A stretch of 64,000 nt of DNA from contig NZ_CP041659.1 of assembly GCF_007998985.1 (NCBI RefSeq), forward strand, positions 806,001 to 870,000, written 5' to 3'. This stretch comes from Sphingomonas xanthus (lineage in GTDB: Bacteria > Pseudomonadota > Alphaproteobacteria > Sphingomonadales > Sphingomonadaceae). This document shows, piece after piece, positions 54,908 to 63,344 of the stretch (the first letter of the stretch is position 1; each line of letters opens with the position of its first letter). Below the pieces are notes generated by a model. That model searched no databases. It was not told the DNA's origin and saw only the letters and a list, made by a program, of their open reading frames with translations. The position numbers and the translations under genes are program-made.

Positions 54908-57900
54908 TCCGCGGCCAGCAGCTCTTCCGCCCCGCCAAGGTCGACCGACACGAGCCGGCTGACCCCGCGCTCGATCATGGTCACGCCGTAAAGGCGATGC
55001 ATCCGGCTCATTGTTACCGCATTATGAGTGACGATGAGGTAGCGGGTGTCGGTTTCACCGGTCATCCGGTCGAGCAAGTCACAGAAACGGTCGACATTGG
55101 CATCATCGAGCGGGGCGTCGACCTCGTCGAGCACGCAGATCGGCGCCGGATTGGTCAGGAACAGGGCGAAGATCAACGCAACCGCGGTCAGCGCCTGTTC
55201 GCCGCCCGACAAAAGGGTCAGCGTCGACAATCGCTTGCCGGGCGGCTGGGCCATGATCTCCAGTCCTGCCTCGAGCGGATCGTCGCTTTCAACGAGTTCG
55301 AGATGGGCCTGGCCGCCGTCGAAAAGGGTGGTGAACAGACTGCCGAAATGCGAATTGACCTTTTCGAACGCGTCGACCAGCCGGATGCGACCTTCGCGAT
55401 TGAGGCTGCCGATCGATCCACGAAGGCGCAGGACCGCTTGTGCAAGCTCATCTTTTTCTGCGATATTGGCCTCCCGGCTGGTGTCGAGTTCGGCCAGTTC
55501 CTGCTCGGCGACAAGGTTGACCGGGCCGATCCGCTCACGGTCGGCAGTCAGCCGGTCGAGACTGTCCTTCTCCGCCTCCGGATCAGCGAAGTCGTCGGCG
55601 GCAAAGCCCAAGCGTTCGGGCAAAAGCGGCGGCGGACATTGAAATTTTTCGCCGCAGATGCGGGCATATTCCTGCCGCCGCCCGGCCTGTGCCTCGGCCC
55701 GGGCCGCGGCGCCGGCACGGGCCTCGCGCGCCGCCGCAAAGGCTTCGCCGGCCTCCGCCAGCGCCCGCCCGGCGATCGTGACCGCTTCCTGCGCGTTCCG
55801 CTCGGCCTCCAATGTCTCTGCAATGCGCGCCTCGCTGGTCGCGCCCTGCTGTTCAAGGCGTTCGATTTCGATAGCATGGCGGTCGGGCTGGTCGGCGAGC
55901 TCCTCCTGCTCCTCCTCCATCGCCATCGCACGCGACGCGGTTTCCGCCAGTCGCCGCTCGGCCTGCAACGCGCGGGTACGCCATTCTCCCGATTCCCGCC
56001 CCGCGGCGGCATGGCGCTCGCGGTCAGCGGCGGTCTCGCGGGCGCGGGTGGCGGAACGGGCCCGACAGTCCGCCACCGCTTCACCAGCCTGGGCAGCAGC
56101 CGCGCGCGCGGCGCCGACCTCGTCGCCCAGCGTATCCGGGTCGGGCAGCGCGGCAAGCGCCGCCATCGCCTCGTCGACCGCGCGCCGCGCGGCCTCGGCA
56201 AGCGGTGCAAGGTCGGTCTTGCGCTCTTCCAGTCCGGCGCGCTGGGCGTCGAGCCGCTCCAGGGCTGCCGCGGCGCTATCCCCCGCCCGCGCGGCGTCAC
56301 GGCCCGTTCGTTCCGCCATTGCAGCATCGGCCCGTGCCCGCTCGGCCTGCTGGCGATGGGCTTCGACAGCCGCCGCCGCCCCGTCGCGAACACCCTCGGC
56401 GTCACGGACCACCTGCTGCAATGGCGGCAAGCTTCGGTCGATCTCCGCCAGCCGGTTGGCGCGCAGCAACCGCTCAGCCGCCGCTGCGCCGCCGCCTTCG
56501 CTGACGAATCCGTCCCAGCGGCGCAGGACGCCGTCGCGAGTCACGAGGCGCTGACCAACGGCAAGGGGCTGCCCTTCGTCGTTTTCGGCCATGCCGACCT
56601 GCGCGAGCCGCCGATGCAGCGCTTTGGGCGCGTCGACATGATCGAGCAGCCGGGTAAGTCCCGGCGCCAGCGGCGGATCCGATGCCGAGGCTTCGCTTCC
56701 TTGCCAACGGCGTTGGCCCTTGTCGCCGAGCACCGCCTCGATATCCTCGCCAAGCGCCGCCGCCAGGGCCAGCTCATAGCCTGGCGCGGCTCGTAGTTCG
56801 GCCAATGCCGCGCCGCCGCCATGATCGAGCGCACGGGCCAGCGCGTCGCGCTCCGCATTTGCCGCGCTCAGCGCCGCCCGGGCAGCCGCAAGTGCGCTCT
56901 CTGCCTCGTCACGGGTCGCGGCGGCCGCAGCGCGCTGGGCCTCCGCCTCGTCCAGCGCCGCTTCGGCCCTGACCAATTCCTGCTCGGACTGCTTCGATTG
57001 CCGTGACGCCTGCGCGATTGCCGCACGTTCGATCGCGCCGTCACCGACATTGCCAAGCTGGCTTGCAAGTCGTTCGGCTTCCGCCTCGACCCGGCCCCAC
57101 TGCGATCGTGCCGCCTCCAGCGCTGCGTCGGCAACTCGCCGCTCCGCGCGCATAGCGGCCTCGCGGGCCAGCAATCCGGCCAGCGCCGCTTCAGCCTCGC
57201 GCGAGGCCGCTTCGGCCGCGGTCAGTTCAGTGGCGATTCGGGCCGCGACCGTTTCCGCGTCGGCCAGCCTTTCCTCGATCGTCTTGCGTTCCTGGTCGAG
57301 CGCTTCGATCGCCCGCGCCGCATCGGCCTTGAGAGCTACCTCGCGCGCGGTTTCCGCCGAAAGCGCCTCGGCCAGCCGGACCAGTTCCGCGAGCCGGCGC
57401 ACCACCGTGTCGCGCCTGGCCCGTGCCGTCGCCAACTCATGCGCCAGCGTTCGTCCGGTGTCGCGCGCCGCGATCGCGGCCTCGCGCCGCTCCGCAAGCG
57501 CCGCCGCCGCCTGTTCCTGGAGCGACTGGGCCGCCTGCATCGCTTCGCCCAGCCGATGGACTTCGCGCTCGCATGCCCTGGCTTCTTCCAAAGCCGCGAC
57601 TGCTGCTCGGTCGGCTTCATGCCAGCGAGCGTAGACCAGTCGGCCCTCGGCCAGCCGGATTTTGTCGCTCAGCGCGCGATAGCGTTCGGCGGCGCGCGCC
57701 TGCCTGCGCAGCGCGGACGCGCGCGCTTCCTGGTCGCTCAGCAGTTCATCGAGCCGCTGGAGGTTCGCCTCCGTCGCGCGAAGCTTGGCCTCGGCGTCCT
57801 TGCGCCGCGCATGGAGGCCCGAAATGCCGGCCGCCTCCTCCAGCATCATCCGCCGTTCCACGGGCTTGGCGGCAATCACTGCGCCAATGCGGCCTTGGCT

Positions 57901-58326
57901 GACCAGCGCGGGCGAATGAGCGCCGGTCGCCGCGTCGGCGAACAGCAGCGACACATCCTTCTGCCGCACGTCGCGTCCGTCTAGCCGGTAGGCGGAGCCC
58001 GCGCCGCGCTCGATCCGGCGGGTGACCTCGCTTTCGGTCGCGAGGTCTGAACCGCCCTCGCCCGCTTCGTGCTCGATCAGCAGCGAGACTTCGGCGAAGT
58101 CGCGAGGTGGACGGGTGGCGGTTCCGGCGAAGATGACGTCTTCCATCCCGCCGCCGCGCAACGACTTGGGCGAGCCTTCGCCCATCACCCAGCGGATCGC
58201 TTCGAGCAGGTTGGATTTGCCGCAACCATTGGGGCCGACGACTCCCGTCAGCCCCGGCTCGATCCTTAACTCGGCGGGTTCGACGAAGCTTTTGAAGCCG
58301 CTGAGTTTCAGTCGGCGGAAGCGCAA
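54904..58326 (-). CDS. smc: Chromosome segregation protein SMC
   Basis: A 1140-residue condensin subunit. Walker A is VVGPNGCGKSNLLEAI, the signature is LLSGGEQALTAVALIF, Walker B is ICVLDEVDAPLDDANV; two very long alanine- and glutamate-rich coiled coils (about 170-480 and 640-950) flank a hinge (about 500-620). The start is TTG 58326, which gives the family start LRFRRLKLSGFKSFVEPAEL; GGGGGG lies eight bases before it and the nearby ATG is in another frame. It sits after the DsbA-like gene by 22 bases. ScpA and ScpB are not in the window. Confidence 0.97.
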   Translation of the reverse strand: MRFRRLKLSGFKSFVEPAELRIEPGLTGVVGPNGCGKSNLLEAIRWVMGEGSPKSLRGGGMEDVIFAGTATRPPRDFAEVSLLIEHEAGEGGSDLATESEVTRRIERGAGSAYRLDGRDVRQKDVSLLFADAATGAHSPALVSQGRIGAVIAAKPVERRMMLEEAAGISGLHARRKDAEAKLRATEANLQRLDELLSDQEARASALRRQARAAERYRALSDKIRLAEGRLVYARWHEADRAAVAALEEARACEREVHRLGEAMQAAQSLQEQAAAALAERREAAIAARDTGRTLAHELATARARRDTVVRRLAELVRLAEALSAETAREVALKADAARAIEALDQERKTIEERLADAETVAARIATELTAAEAASREAEAALAGLLAREAAMRAERRVADAALEAARSQWGRVEAEAERLASQLGNVGDGAIERAAIAQASRQSKQSEQELVRAEAALDEAEAQRAAAAATRDEAESALAAARAALSAANAERDALARALDHGGGAALAELRAAPGYELALAAALGEDIEAVLGDKGQRRWQGSEASASDPPLAPGLTRLLDHVDAPKALHRRLAQVGMAENDEGQPLAVGQRLVTRDGVLRRWDGFVSEGGGAAAAERLLRANRLAEIDRSLPPLQQVVRDAEGVRDGAAAAVEAHRQQAERARADAAMAERTGRDAARAGDSAAAALERLDAQRAGLEERKTDLAPLAEAARRAVDEAMAALAALPDPDTLGDEVGAARAAAAQAGEAVADCRARSATRARETAADRERHAAAGRESGEWRTRALQAERRLAETASRAMAMEEEQEELADQPDRHAIEIERLEQQGATSEARIAETLEAERNAQEAVTIAGRALAEAGEAFAAAREARAGAAARAEAQAGRRQEYARICGEKFQCPPPLLPERLGFAADDFADPEAEKDSLDRLTADRERIGPVNLVAEQELAELDTSREANIAEKDELAQAVLRLRGSIGSLNREGRIRLVDAFEKVNSHFGSLFTTLFDGGQAHLELVESDDPLEAGLEIMAQPPGKRLSTLTLLSGGEQALTAVALIFALFLTNPAPICVLDEVDAPLDDANVDRFCDLLDRMTGETDTRYLIVTHNAVTMSRMHRLYGVTMIERGVSRLVSVDLGGAEELLAAE

Positions 58327-58348
58327 ATCATCTACCCCCCAGCGCCCA

Positions 58349-59104
58349 TCAGTCGGCCAGCGCTTCCTTGATCTTCGGTTCCAGCTGGGCCCATGCCGCA
58401 GTGCTTTCGACCAGCTTTCCGTTGATGAGGAAGGATGGCGTGCCCGGAATATTGTGATTGGAAGCCGCGTCGCTGTTCATCTGAACGAGCGTGTTGATTT
58501 CCGCTTCGTTGGACAGGCACTGATCGGCCTTGGCGCGGGGCACGCCGCGCATCGCCGCGAACTGCTTGAGGTTGGCAAGGTCGGCGATGGTCGAGAATTG
58601 CTGCGCCGGCGGCATCGACTGAAGCGCGCCAAGTTGCGCTTCCGATGCTTTCTGCAACTCGCCCATCCAATTACGTTGCTCGGCGAACAAGCTGCGGGTC
58701 ATGCCGAAATAATTGGCTTCGCCGCCGCAGCGCGCGAGCAGCGTCGCGGTCATGTCGAACGGGTCGCGGACGAAATTTCGAAGCTCCCAGGACACCAGTC
58801 CCTTCTTCACATAATTGTCGACCAGCGGCTTGGCCCCCTCCTCTTCGAACGTGGCACAGTGCGGGCAAGTCATCGACGCAAACTCGACAAGTTTCACCTT
58901 GGCGTCAGGATTGCCCATGATGAAGCCGCCGTCGGACGTCTTGCGGATGATCGTCGACCAGTCGCCGTTGTTCGGAGCGACAACCGGCTCTGCCGTGACC
59001 TCCGGTCCAGTGCCGCCAGCGGTATTGCCCTCGGTGCCGCCACAAGCGGTGGCAAGCAGCGCCGTGGAGGCGACGATCAAGGTAGAAAGCTTCATGGGGT
59101 TCAT
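58349..59104 (-). CDS. DsbA-like thioredoxin-fold lipoprotein
   Basis: A 251-residue exported protein. The start MKLSTLIVASTALLATACGG suggests a lipoprotein signal with C21. The active site is C80-P-H-C83 (SMTCPHCATFEEEG) in a thioredoxin_4 domain; the cis-proline segment is IPGTPSFLINGKLV. It should be a periplasmic disulfide oxidase or isomerase recharged by DsbB. ATGA overlap with dciA and GGAG four bases before ATG 59104. The dciA-dsbA-smc order is typical of alphaproteobacteria. Confidence 0.92.
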   Translation of the reverse strand: MNPMKLSTLIVASTALLATACGGTEGNTAGGTGPEVTAEPVVAPNNGDWSTIIRKTSDGGFIMGNPDAKVKLVEFASMTCPHCATFEEEGAKPLVDNYVKKGLVSWELRNFVRDPFDMTATLLARCGGEANYFGMTRSLFAEQRNWMGELQKASEAQLGALQSMPPAQQFSTIADLANLKQFAAMRGVPRAKADQCLSNEAEINTLVQMNSDAASNHNIPGTPSFLINGKLVESTAAWAQLEPKIKEALAD

Positions 59105-59652
59105 TTGCTCCGGATGGTGGGAATGGGGATATCGGTCAGGCGCTGCACCTGCGGTGCGCCGCTCGACCCGGCCAGGCTGGATGCAAGCGATTCGAGACAG
59201 GCGCGAAGTTCGGGGTCGGCGATCTGGCGAAGGCCTACCCCCAATTCGGCCGGGACCGGCGCAGACGCCGGGCGCTGCGGAGGCGCGGCCGGCCTGGCCA
59301 CCCGGCCCTGGCGATAGGCGATCTTGGCAATGGCCTCATAGCCGAAGAACCGGTTGACCCGTTCAATGACCAGGGGGCCGAGGTGCTGCATCAACGGCGC
59401 ATGGGCGCCCTCGACGGTCAGGGTCAGCGTTCCGCCGGACTTGCGGCCGGCCGGGAAACGGATCGATTCGGGCGCGGAAACGCGGGCGTAGCGTTCGCCG
59501 ACGATTTCGCCCCAGCGGCTTACCACGGCGCCCTGGACGAACCCGAACCGCTTGAAACTCGTCCCGGCGATGTCGCCGACAAGGTCGCCTGCGGCCTTGG
59601 CATAGCCGCGGCGGTTGTCATTCTTGGATTCGGGACGTTGGGACTTCGCCAT
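59101..59652 (-). CDS. dciA: DciA family helicase-loading protein (DUF721)
   Basis: A 183-residue DUF721 protein. The conserved KH-like domain is seen in FVQGAVVSRWGEIVGERYAR and VEGAHAPLMQHLGPLVIERV, NRFFGYEAIAKI. DciA helps load the replicative helicase DnaB in bacteria without DnaC. The ATG at 59652 gives the typical start; a much longer open frame upstream runs antisense through mutY and is not coding. It is divergent from mutY (27 bases between starts) and first gene of the dciA-dsbA-smc-P450 transcript. Confidence 0.88.
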   Translation of the reverse strand: MAKSQRPESKNDNRRGYAKAAGDLVGDIAGTSFKRFGFVQGAVVSRWGEIVGERYARVSAPESIRFPAGRKSGGTLTLTVEGAHAPLMQHLGPLVIERVNRFFGYEAIAKIAYRQGRVARPAAPPQRPASAPVPAELGVGLRQIADPELRACLESLASSLAGSSGAPQVQRLTDIPIPTIRSK

Positions 59653-59679
59653 CGCGCTGGACCATGCCATAGCGATTTC

Positions 59680-60714
59680 ATGCCCGCCAGTGCCGCATCG
59701 CAGCTTGTCGACCCTCGCGGCGCAACTGGCCGGCTGCTTGCCCATTATGATGCCCATGCCCGGCCACTGCCATGGCGAAGCCCGCCCGGAAGTCCGCCGC
59801 CGCATCCCTACCTCGTCTGGTTGAGCGAAGTGATGCTTCAGCAAACCACGGTAGCCAGCGTGGAACCACGCTTTCATCGATTCGTCGCGCGGTGGCCGAC
59901 GCTGCAATCGCTGGCAGAGGCACCCGAGGAGCAGATCTTCGCGGAGTGGGCAGGGCTCGGCTATTATGCGCGCGCCCGCAATCTCATCGCCTGCGCCCGC
60001 CAGGTCGCCGAGCGTGGAGGCTTCCCGACGCATGAGGCCGAACTTCGCAAGCTGCCCGGTCTGGGCGCCTACACCGCCGCCGCCATTGCTGCGATTGCCT
60101 TTGGCCGGCGGGCCGTGGTCATCGACACCAATGTTGCCCGGGTAATCGCGCGCCTGCATGCCCTCGACCGGCCATTGGCAGCGCTTGGTCCCGACATTCG
60201 CCGGCTTGCCGACTCCCTGACGCCGGACGATCGCCCTGGCGATTTCGCTCAGGCCATGATGGACCTTGGCGCGACCCTCTGCCGCCCGCGAAGCCCCGGC
60301 TGCGCAGCCTGTCCGCTGTCCGCCGATTGCCGGGCCTTTGCCCGTGGCGAGCCTCAGCGCTTCCCGGCGCCCGCGCCAAAACGAGCGCCGCGCCAGCGCT
60401 TCGGCACGGCATGGTGGATCGAACGGGCCGGATCGGTGTGGCTGGTACGCAGGCCGAAGCACGGCCTGCTCGGGGGAATGGCGGCGCTGCCCGGGACGGA
60501 ATGGGGCGAGCAGGGCCCTCCAGGCGGGAGCGGACCGGTGATCCGCCATGCCTTCACCCACTTCGCGCTCGATCTGCGAGTCGCCACCGCCTCCGAGCCC
60601 GTGGGCGAGGGCTGGTGGCAGCCAGTCGCCCGGCTTGGCGAGGCGGGCTTGCCGACCCTCTATATGAAAGCTGCCGAGGCGATCCTCGCCGGCCGGATTC
60701 GCGATGCGGCTTAG
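59680..60714 (+). CDS. mutY: A/G-specific adenine glycosylase MutY
   Basis: A 344-residue glycosylase that removes adenine paired with 8-oxoguanine. E50 in LSEVMLQQTTV and D149 in VVIDTNVARV are catalytic, the helix-hairpin-helix is LPGLGAYTAAAI, the 4Fe-4S cluster is C201-x6-C208-x2-C211-x5-C217, and the C-terminal NUDIX-like 8-oxoG recognition domain begins near RFGTAWWIERAG. ATG 59680 was chosen; upstream in-frame sequence is antisense to dciA. The stop overlaps nudC. Confidence 0.96.
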   Translation: MPASAASQLVDPRGATGRLLAHYDAHARPLPWRSPPGSPPPHPYLVWLSEVMLQQTTVASVEPRFHRFVARWPTLQSLAEAPEEQIFAEWAGLGYYARARNLIACARQVAERGGFPTHEAELRKLPGLGAYTAAAIAAIAFGRRAVVIDTNVARVIARLHALDRPLAALGPDIRRLADSLTPDDRPGDFAQAMMDLGATLCRPRSPGCAACPLSADCRAFARGEPQRFPAPAPKRAPRQRFGTAWWIERAGSVWLVRRPKHGLLGGMAALPGTEWGEQGPPGGSGPVIRHAFTHFALDLRVATASEPVGEGWWQPVARLGEAGLPTLYMKAAEAILAGRIRDAA

Positions 60715-61564
60715 ACCCTTTTTTTCGGGAGGCGGTCTCGACCGCGCTGACCATTTGCGCACGGACCCAGCCGCGATCGGTCGGCTTTGCGCCGATTCGG
60801 GCGCACTCGAATTGGTGTGGGAAAATGGCGCCCCGGCGATCGACGCCATGGGCCGGCTTTGCTGGCAGCCGGTCAGCGGCAGTCCGCCACTGCTCCTCGG
60901 CTTGAACGATCATCATCCCCGACTGTGCGCGCTGCCTGAGGACAATGGCCCAATCGACGCGCGCACGCACATTCAACTGCTGACGCTGCTTGCAGCCGAG
61001 GACTCGCCGACCTTCGCGGCCGCTCTCAGCTTGGCCCAATGGCACGGCCGTCACCGTTTCTGTTCGAATTGCGGACAATCGACCGAGCCCAACCGTTGCG
61101 GCTGGTCGCGAGCGTGCACCGGCTGCGGGGCCGAACATTATCCTCGCGTCGACCCGGTCGTCATCATGATCGCCGAACATGATGGACGCCTGCTTCTGGG
61201 CCGCCAGCCCAGCTACCCGCCGGGTCGCTTTTCGGCACTGGCGGGATTCGTCGAGCCGGGCGAATCGCTGGAGGCCGCTGTCGCGCGCGAACTGCAGGAA
61301 GAAGCCGGGATTGCGGTCGGCGAGGTTCGCTACCTTACCAGCCAGCCCTGGCCCTTCCCTTCCTCGTTGATGGTCGGCGCATGGGCGTCAGCACAAAGCG
61401 ATTCGCTGACTATCGATACTAACGAGTTGGACGACGCCCGCTGGTTCAGCCGCGCCGAGGTGGTCCAGGCTCTTTCGGGCGATCCAGATGCGCCCTTCCT
61501 CCCGCCGCCTGCCGCGGCAATCGCGCGGACCTTGCTCGAAGCTTGGGTCGACGGCTTGATGTGA
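60704..61564 (+). CDS. nudC: NAD(+) diphosphatase / NAD-decapping NudC
   Basis: A 286-residue Nudix enzyme that cleaves NADH and removes NAD caps from RNA. The zinc ribbon is C120-x2-C123 and C138-x2-C141 (RFCSNCGQ and RACTGCGAEHYP). The Nudix box is GFVEPGESLEAAVARELQEE followed by AGI, and SQPWPFPSSLM is the NudC signature. It overlaps the mutY end by eleven bases, so the two are co-translated. Confidence 0.95.
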   Translation: MRLRPFFSGGGLDRADHLRTDPAAIGRLCADSGALELVWENGAPAIDAMGRLCWQPVSGSPPLLLGLNDHHPRLCALPEDNGPIDARTHIQLLTLLAAEDSPTFAAALSLAQWHGRHRFCSNCGQSTEPNRCGWSRACTGCGAEHYPRVDPVVIMIAEHDGRLLLGRQPSYPPGRFSALAGFVEPGESLEAAVARELQEEAGIAVGEVRYLTSQPWPFPSSLMVGAWASAQSDSLTIDTNELDDARWFSRAEVVQALSGDPDAPFLPPPAAAIARTLLEAWVDGLM

Positions 61565-61630
61565 GGGCATGCGCGTCTTAAAGGGCTGCACCGAATTCAA
61601 CCATTTCTCGGCTAGGCCGAACGGGGTTTC

Positions 61631-62299
61631 ATGAACGACCGCAACAACACCATCGCCGGCTGGGTCCTGTTCGCCGGTATCGTCGCACTCGGCGCATCGA
61701 TCGTTACCGGTGAGATGTATAAGGGCGAGCGGCCGGAAACGATGGGCTATCCGATCGAGGGCGTGGTCGAGGAAGGTGCCGGCGGCGAAGCGGAAAAGCC
61801 GATCGCCTTCTTCCTGCAAACCGCCGACGCGGCCAAGGGCGAAGCGCAATTCAAGAAGTGCGCGGCCTGCCACACCATCGACGCTGGCGGCGCCAACGGC
61901 ATCGGCCCGGCGCTTTTTGGAACGCTGGGCAAGCCGATCGCTGGCCACGCCGGTTTCGCATATTCGGACGCATTGAAGGGCGTTGGCGGCACCTGGGGTT
62001 GGGATAACATGTCGGCATGGCTGGCCAATCCGAAGCGGTTCGCGCCGGGCACCAAGATGGCGTTCGCCGGCCTTTCCAACCCGCAGGATCGCGCCGACCT
62101 GCTGCTATTCCTAAATTCCAAGGGCGGCACGCTGACCGTTCCGCCGCCGCCCGCCGAGGATGCCCCCGCCGCCGGCGAGGATGCCGCGAAGGCCGATGCC
62201 GAAGCCAGCTCGACCGCCGAGAAAGCCGAAGACGTCCCGGTCGTTCCGGGCGCCGAGGAAGGCCGCGGCAAGGGCGACGCCGACGCGCAGGGCCGCTAA
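61631..62299 (+). CDS. Membrane-anchored cytochrome c (CycM-like)
   Basis: A 222-residue cytochrome c. The N-terminal uncleaved helix (about 8-26, IAGWVLFAGIVALGASIV) holds it in the membrane. The heme motif is C77-AAC-H81 (KKCAACH) and the sixth ligand is M143 (GTKMAFAG). It resembles cytochrome c552/CycM that links complex III to aa3 oxidase in alphaproteobacteria. The C-terminal 60 residues are a disordered A/E/P-rich tail, longer than usual. Confidence 0.92.
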   Translation: MNDRNNTIAGWVLFAGIVALGASIVTGEMYKGERPETMGYPIEGVVEEGAGGEAEKPIAFFLQTADAAKGEAQFKKCAACHTIDAGGANGIGPALFGTLGKPIAGHAGFAYSDALKGVGGTWGWDNMSAWLANPKRFAPGTKMAFAGLSNPQDRADLLLFLNSKGGTLTVPPPPAEDAPAAGEDAAKADAEASSTAEKAEDVPVVPGAEEGRGKGDADAQGR

Positions 62300-62320
62300 G
62301 GCACTAGCCAGATAAAGTTC

Positions 62321-62356
62321 AGGCGGCAGCCAGGAGTTTTCCCGGCCGCCGCCTTT
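62321..62356. terminator. Probable bidirectional terminator between cytochrome c and LOG genes
   Basis: AGGCGGC (62321-62327) pairs with GCCGCCT (62348-62354), and after an A-C mismatch GCCAGG pairs with CCCGGC with one mismatch. TTTGTT follows on the plus strand. It lies between the convergent stops at 62299 and 62395. Confidence 0.55.
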
Positions 62357-62394
62357 GTTCTGATTGCCGAGGCCGGACACGTCGTTCCGCCCGT

Positions 62395-63252
62395 TTAGCA
62401 CTCATAATGTTCGCAGACCGCTTCCCATGCCTGTTCGGCGGTCTCGCACCAGGTGATGAGATCCAGGTCATGTGGGCTGATAACGCCTTCTTCAGCTAGT
62501 CCCTTGAAGTCGACCACCCGCTCCCAGAATTGCTTGCCGAACAACAGGATGGGCAGCGGCCGCACCTTGCCGGTCTGGATCAGGGTCAGTAGCTCGAACA
62601 TCTCGTCGAAGGTGCCGAAGCCACCCGGGAACACCGCCACGGCGCGCGCGCGGAGCAGGAAGTGCATCTTGCGCAGCGCGAAATAGTGGAACTGGAATGA
62701 CAAGTCCGGCGTCACGAAAGTGTTTGGCAGCTGCTCATGCGGCAGGACGATATTTAGGCCGATCGATTCCTTGCCTTCGTCGCAGGCGCCGCGGTTTGCG
62801 GCCTCCATGAACGAAGGCCCCCCGCCCGACGTCACCACGAAATGCCGCTTGCCGTCCTCGTCTACCGGAAAGCGGCTAGCGATCCGCGCAAGCTTGCGCG
62901 CTTCGTCATAATAATGCGCCTTGGCTACCAGCCGCTCGGCGACCGTCCGGTCCCAGTCGGTCCGCGCTTTTTCGAGAAGCGCCTGTGCCTTGGCCGGTTC
63001 TGGAACCCGCGCCGATCCGTAGAAGACGAAGGTCGAGGCGATATTCGCCTCGTTCATCAGCAATTCGGGCTTCAGCAGTTCAAGCTGGAAGCGAACCGGA
63101 CGAAGGTCGTCACGAAGCAGGAAGTCGGTGTCCTGGAACGCCAGCTTATAGGCTTCGCTCTCGGTCTGCGGAGAGCTTGGCACATGTTTTGCGGCCCGGG
63201 CGTCGGTGCTTGCTTCGGGGAAAATACGTTTGGGTGGTTTGGGATCGGTCAT
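62395..63252 (-). CDS. LOG family protein (lysine decarboxylase-like, TIGR00730)
   Basis: A 285-residue Rossmann-like protein. The two signatures are TSGGGPSFMEAANRGA and the nucleotide-binding PGGFGTFDEMFELLTLIQTG. LOG proteins cleave the ribose-phosphate from cytokinin nucleotides or other nucleoside 5'-monophosphates; the old name lysine decarboxylase is not supported. The N-terminus is about 80 residues longer than the plant-type LOG, as in the larger bacterial group, some of which are AMP nucleosidases. It starts with ATG at 63252. Confidence 0.9.
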   Translation of the reverse strand: MTDPKPPKRIFPEASTDARAAKHVPSSPQTESEAYKLAFQDTDFLLRDDLRPVRFQLELLKPELLMNEANIASTFVFYGSARVPEPAKAQALLEKARTDWDRTVAERLVAKAHYYDEARKLARIASRFPVDEDGKRHFVVTSGGGPSFMEAANRGACDEGKESIGLNIVLPHEQLPNTFVTPDLSFQFHYFALRKMHFLLRARAVAVFPGGFGTFDEMFELLTLIQTGKVRPLPILLFGKQFWERVVDFKGLAEEGVISPHDLDLITWCETAEQAWEAVCEHYEC

Positions 63253-63344
63253 TGCGGAAGCGGCCTTAGCGGCGAGTGCTCCCCGCGACTAGTCCTGAGG
63301 CGGTCGCCTCGTCGGGACCGCCCCGGACGCCGCAGCGAATTGCG

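Noticed and set aside
54997-56796. 599-codon plus-strand open frame inside smc
   Set aside because: It mirrors smc coiled-coil codons, is R/A/G-rich and has no recognisable domain.
59653-60849. Long upstream extension of dciA
   Set aside because: It lies antisense to mutY; the DUF721 protein has its normal start at 59652.
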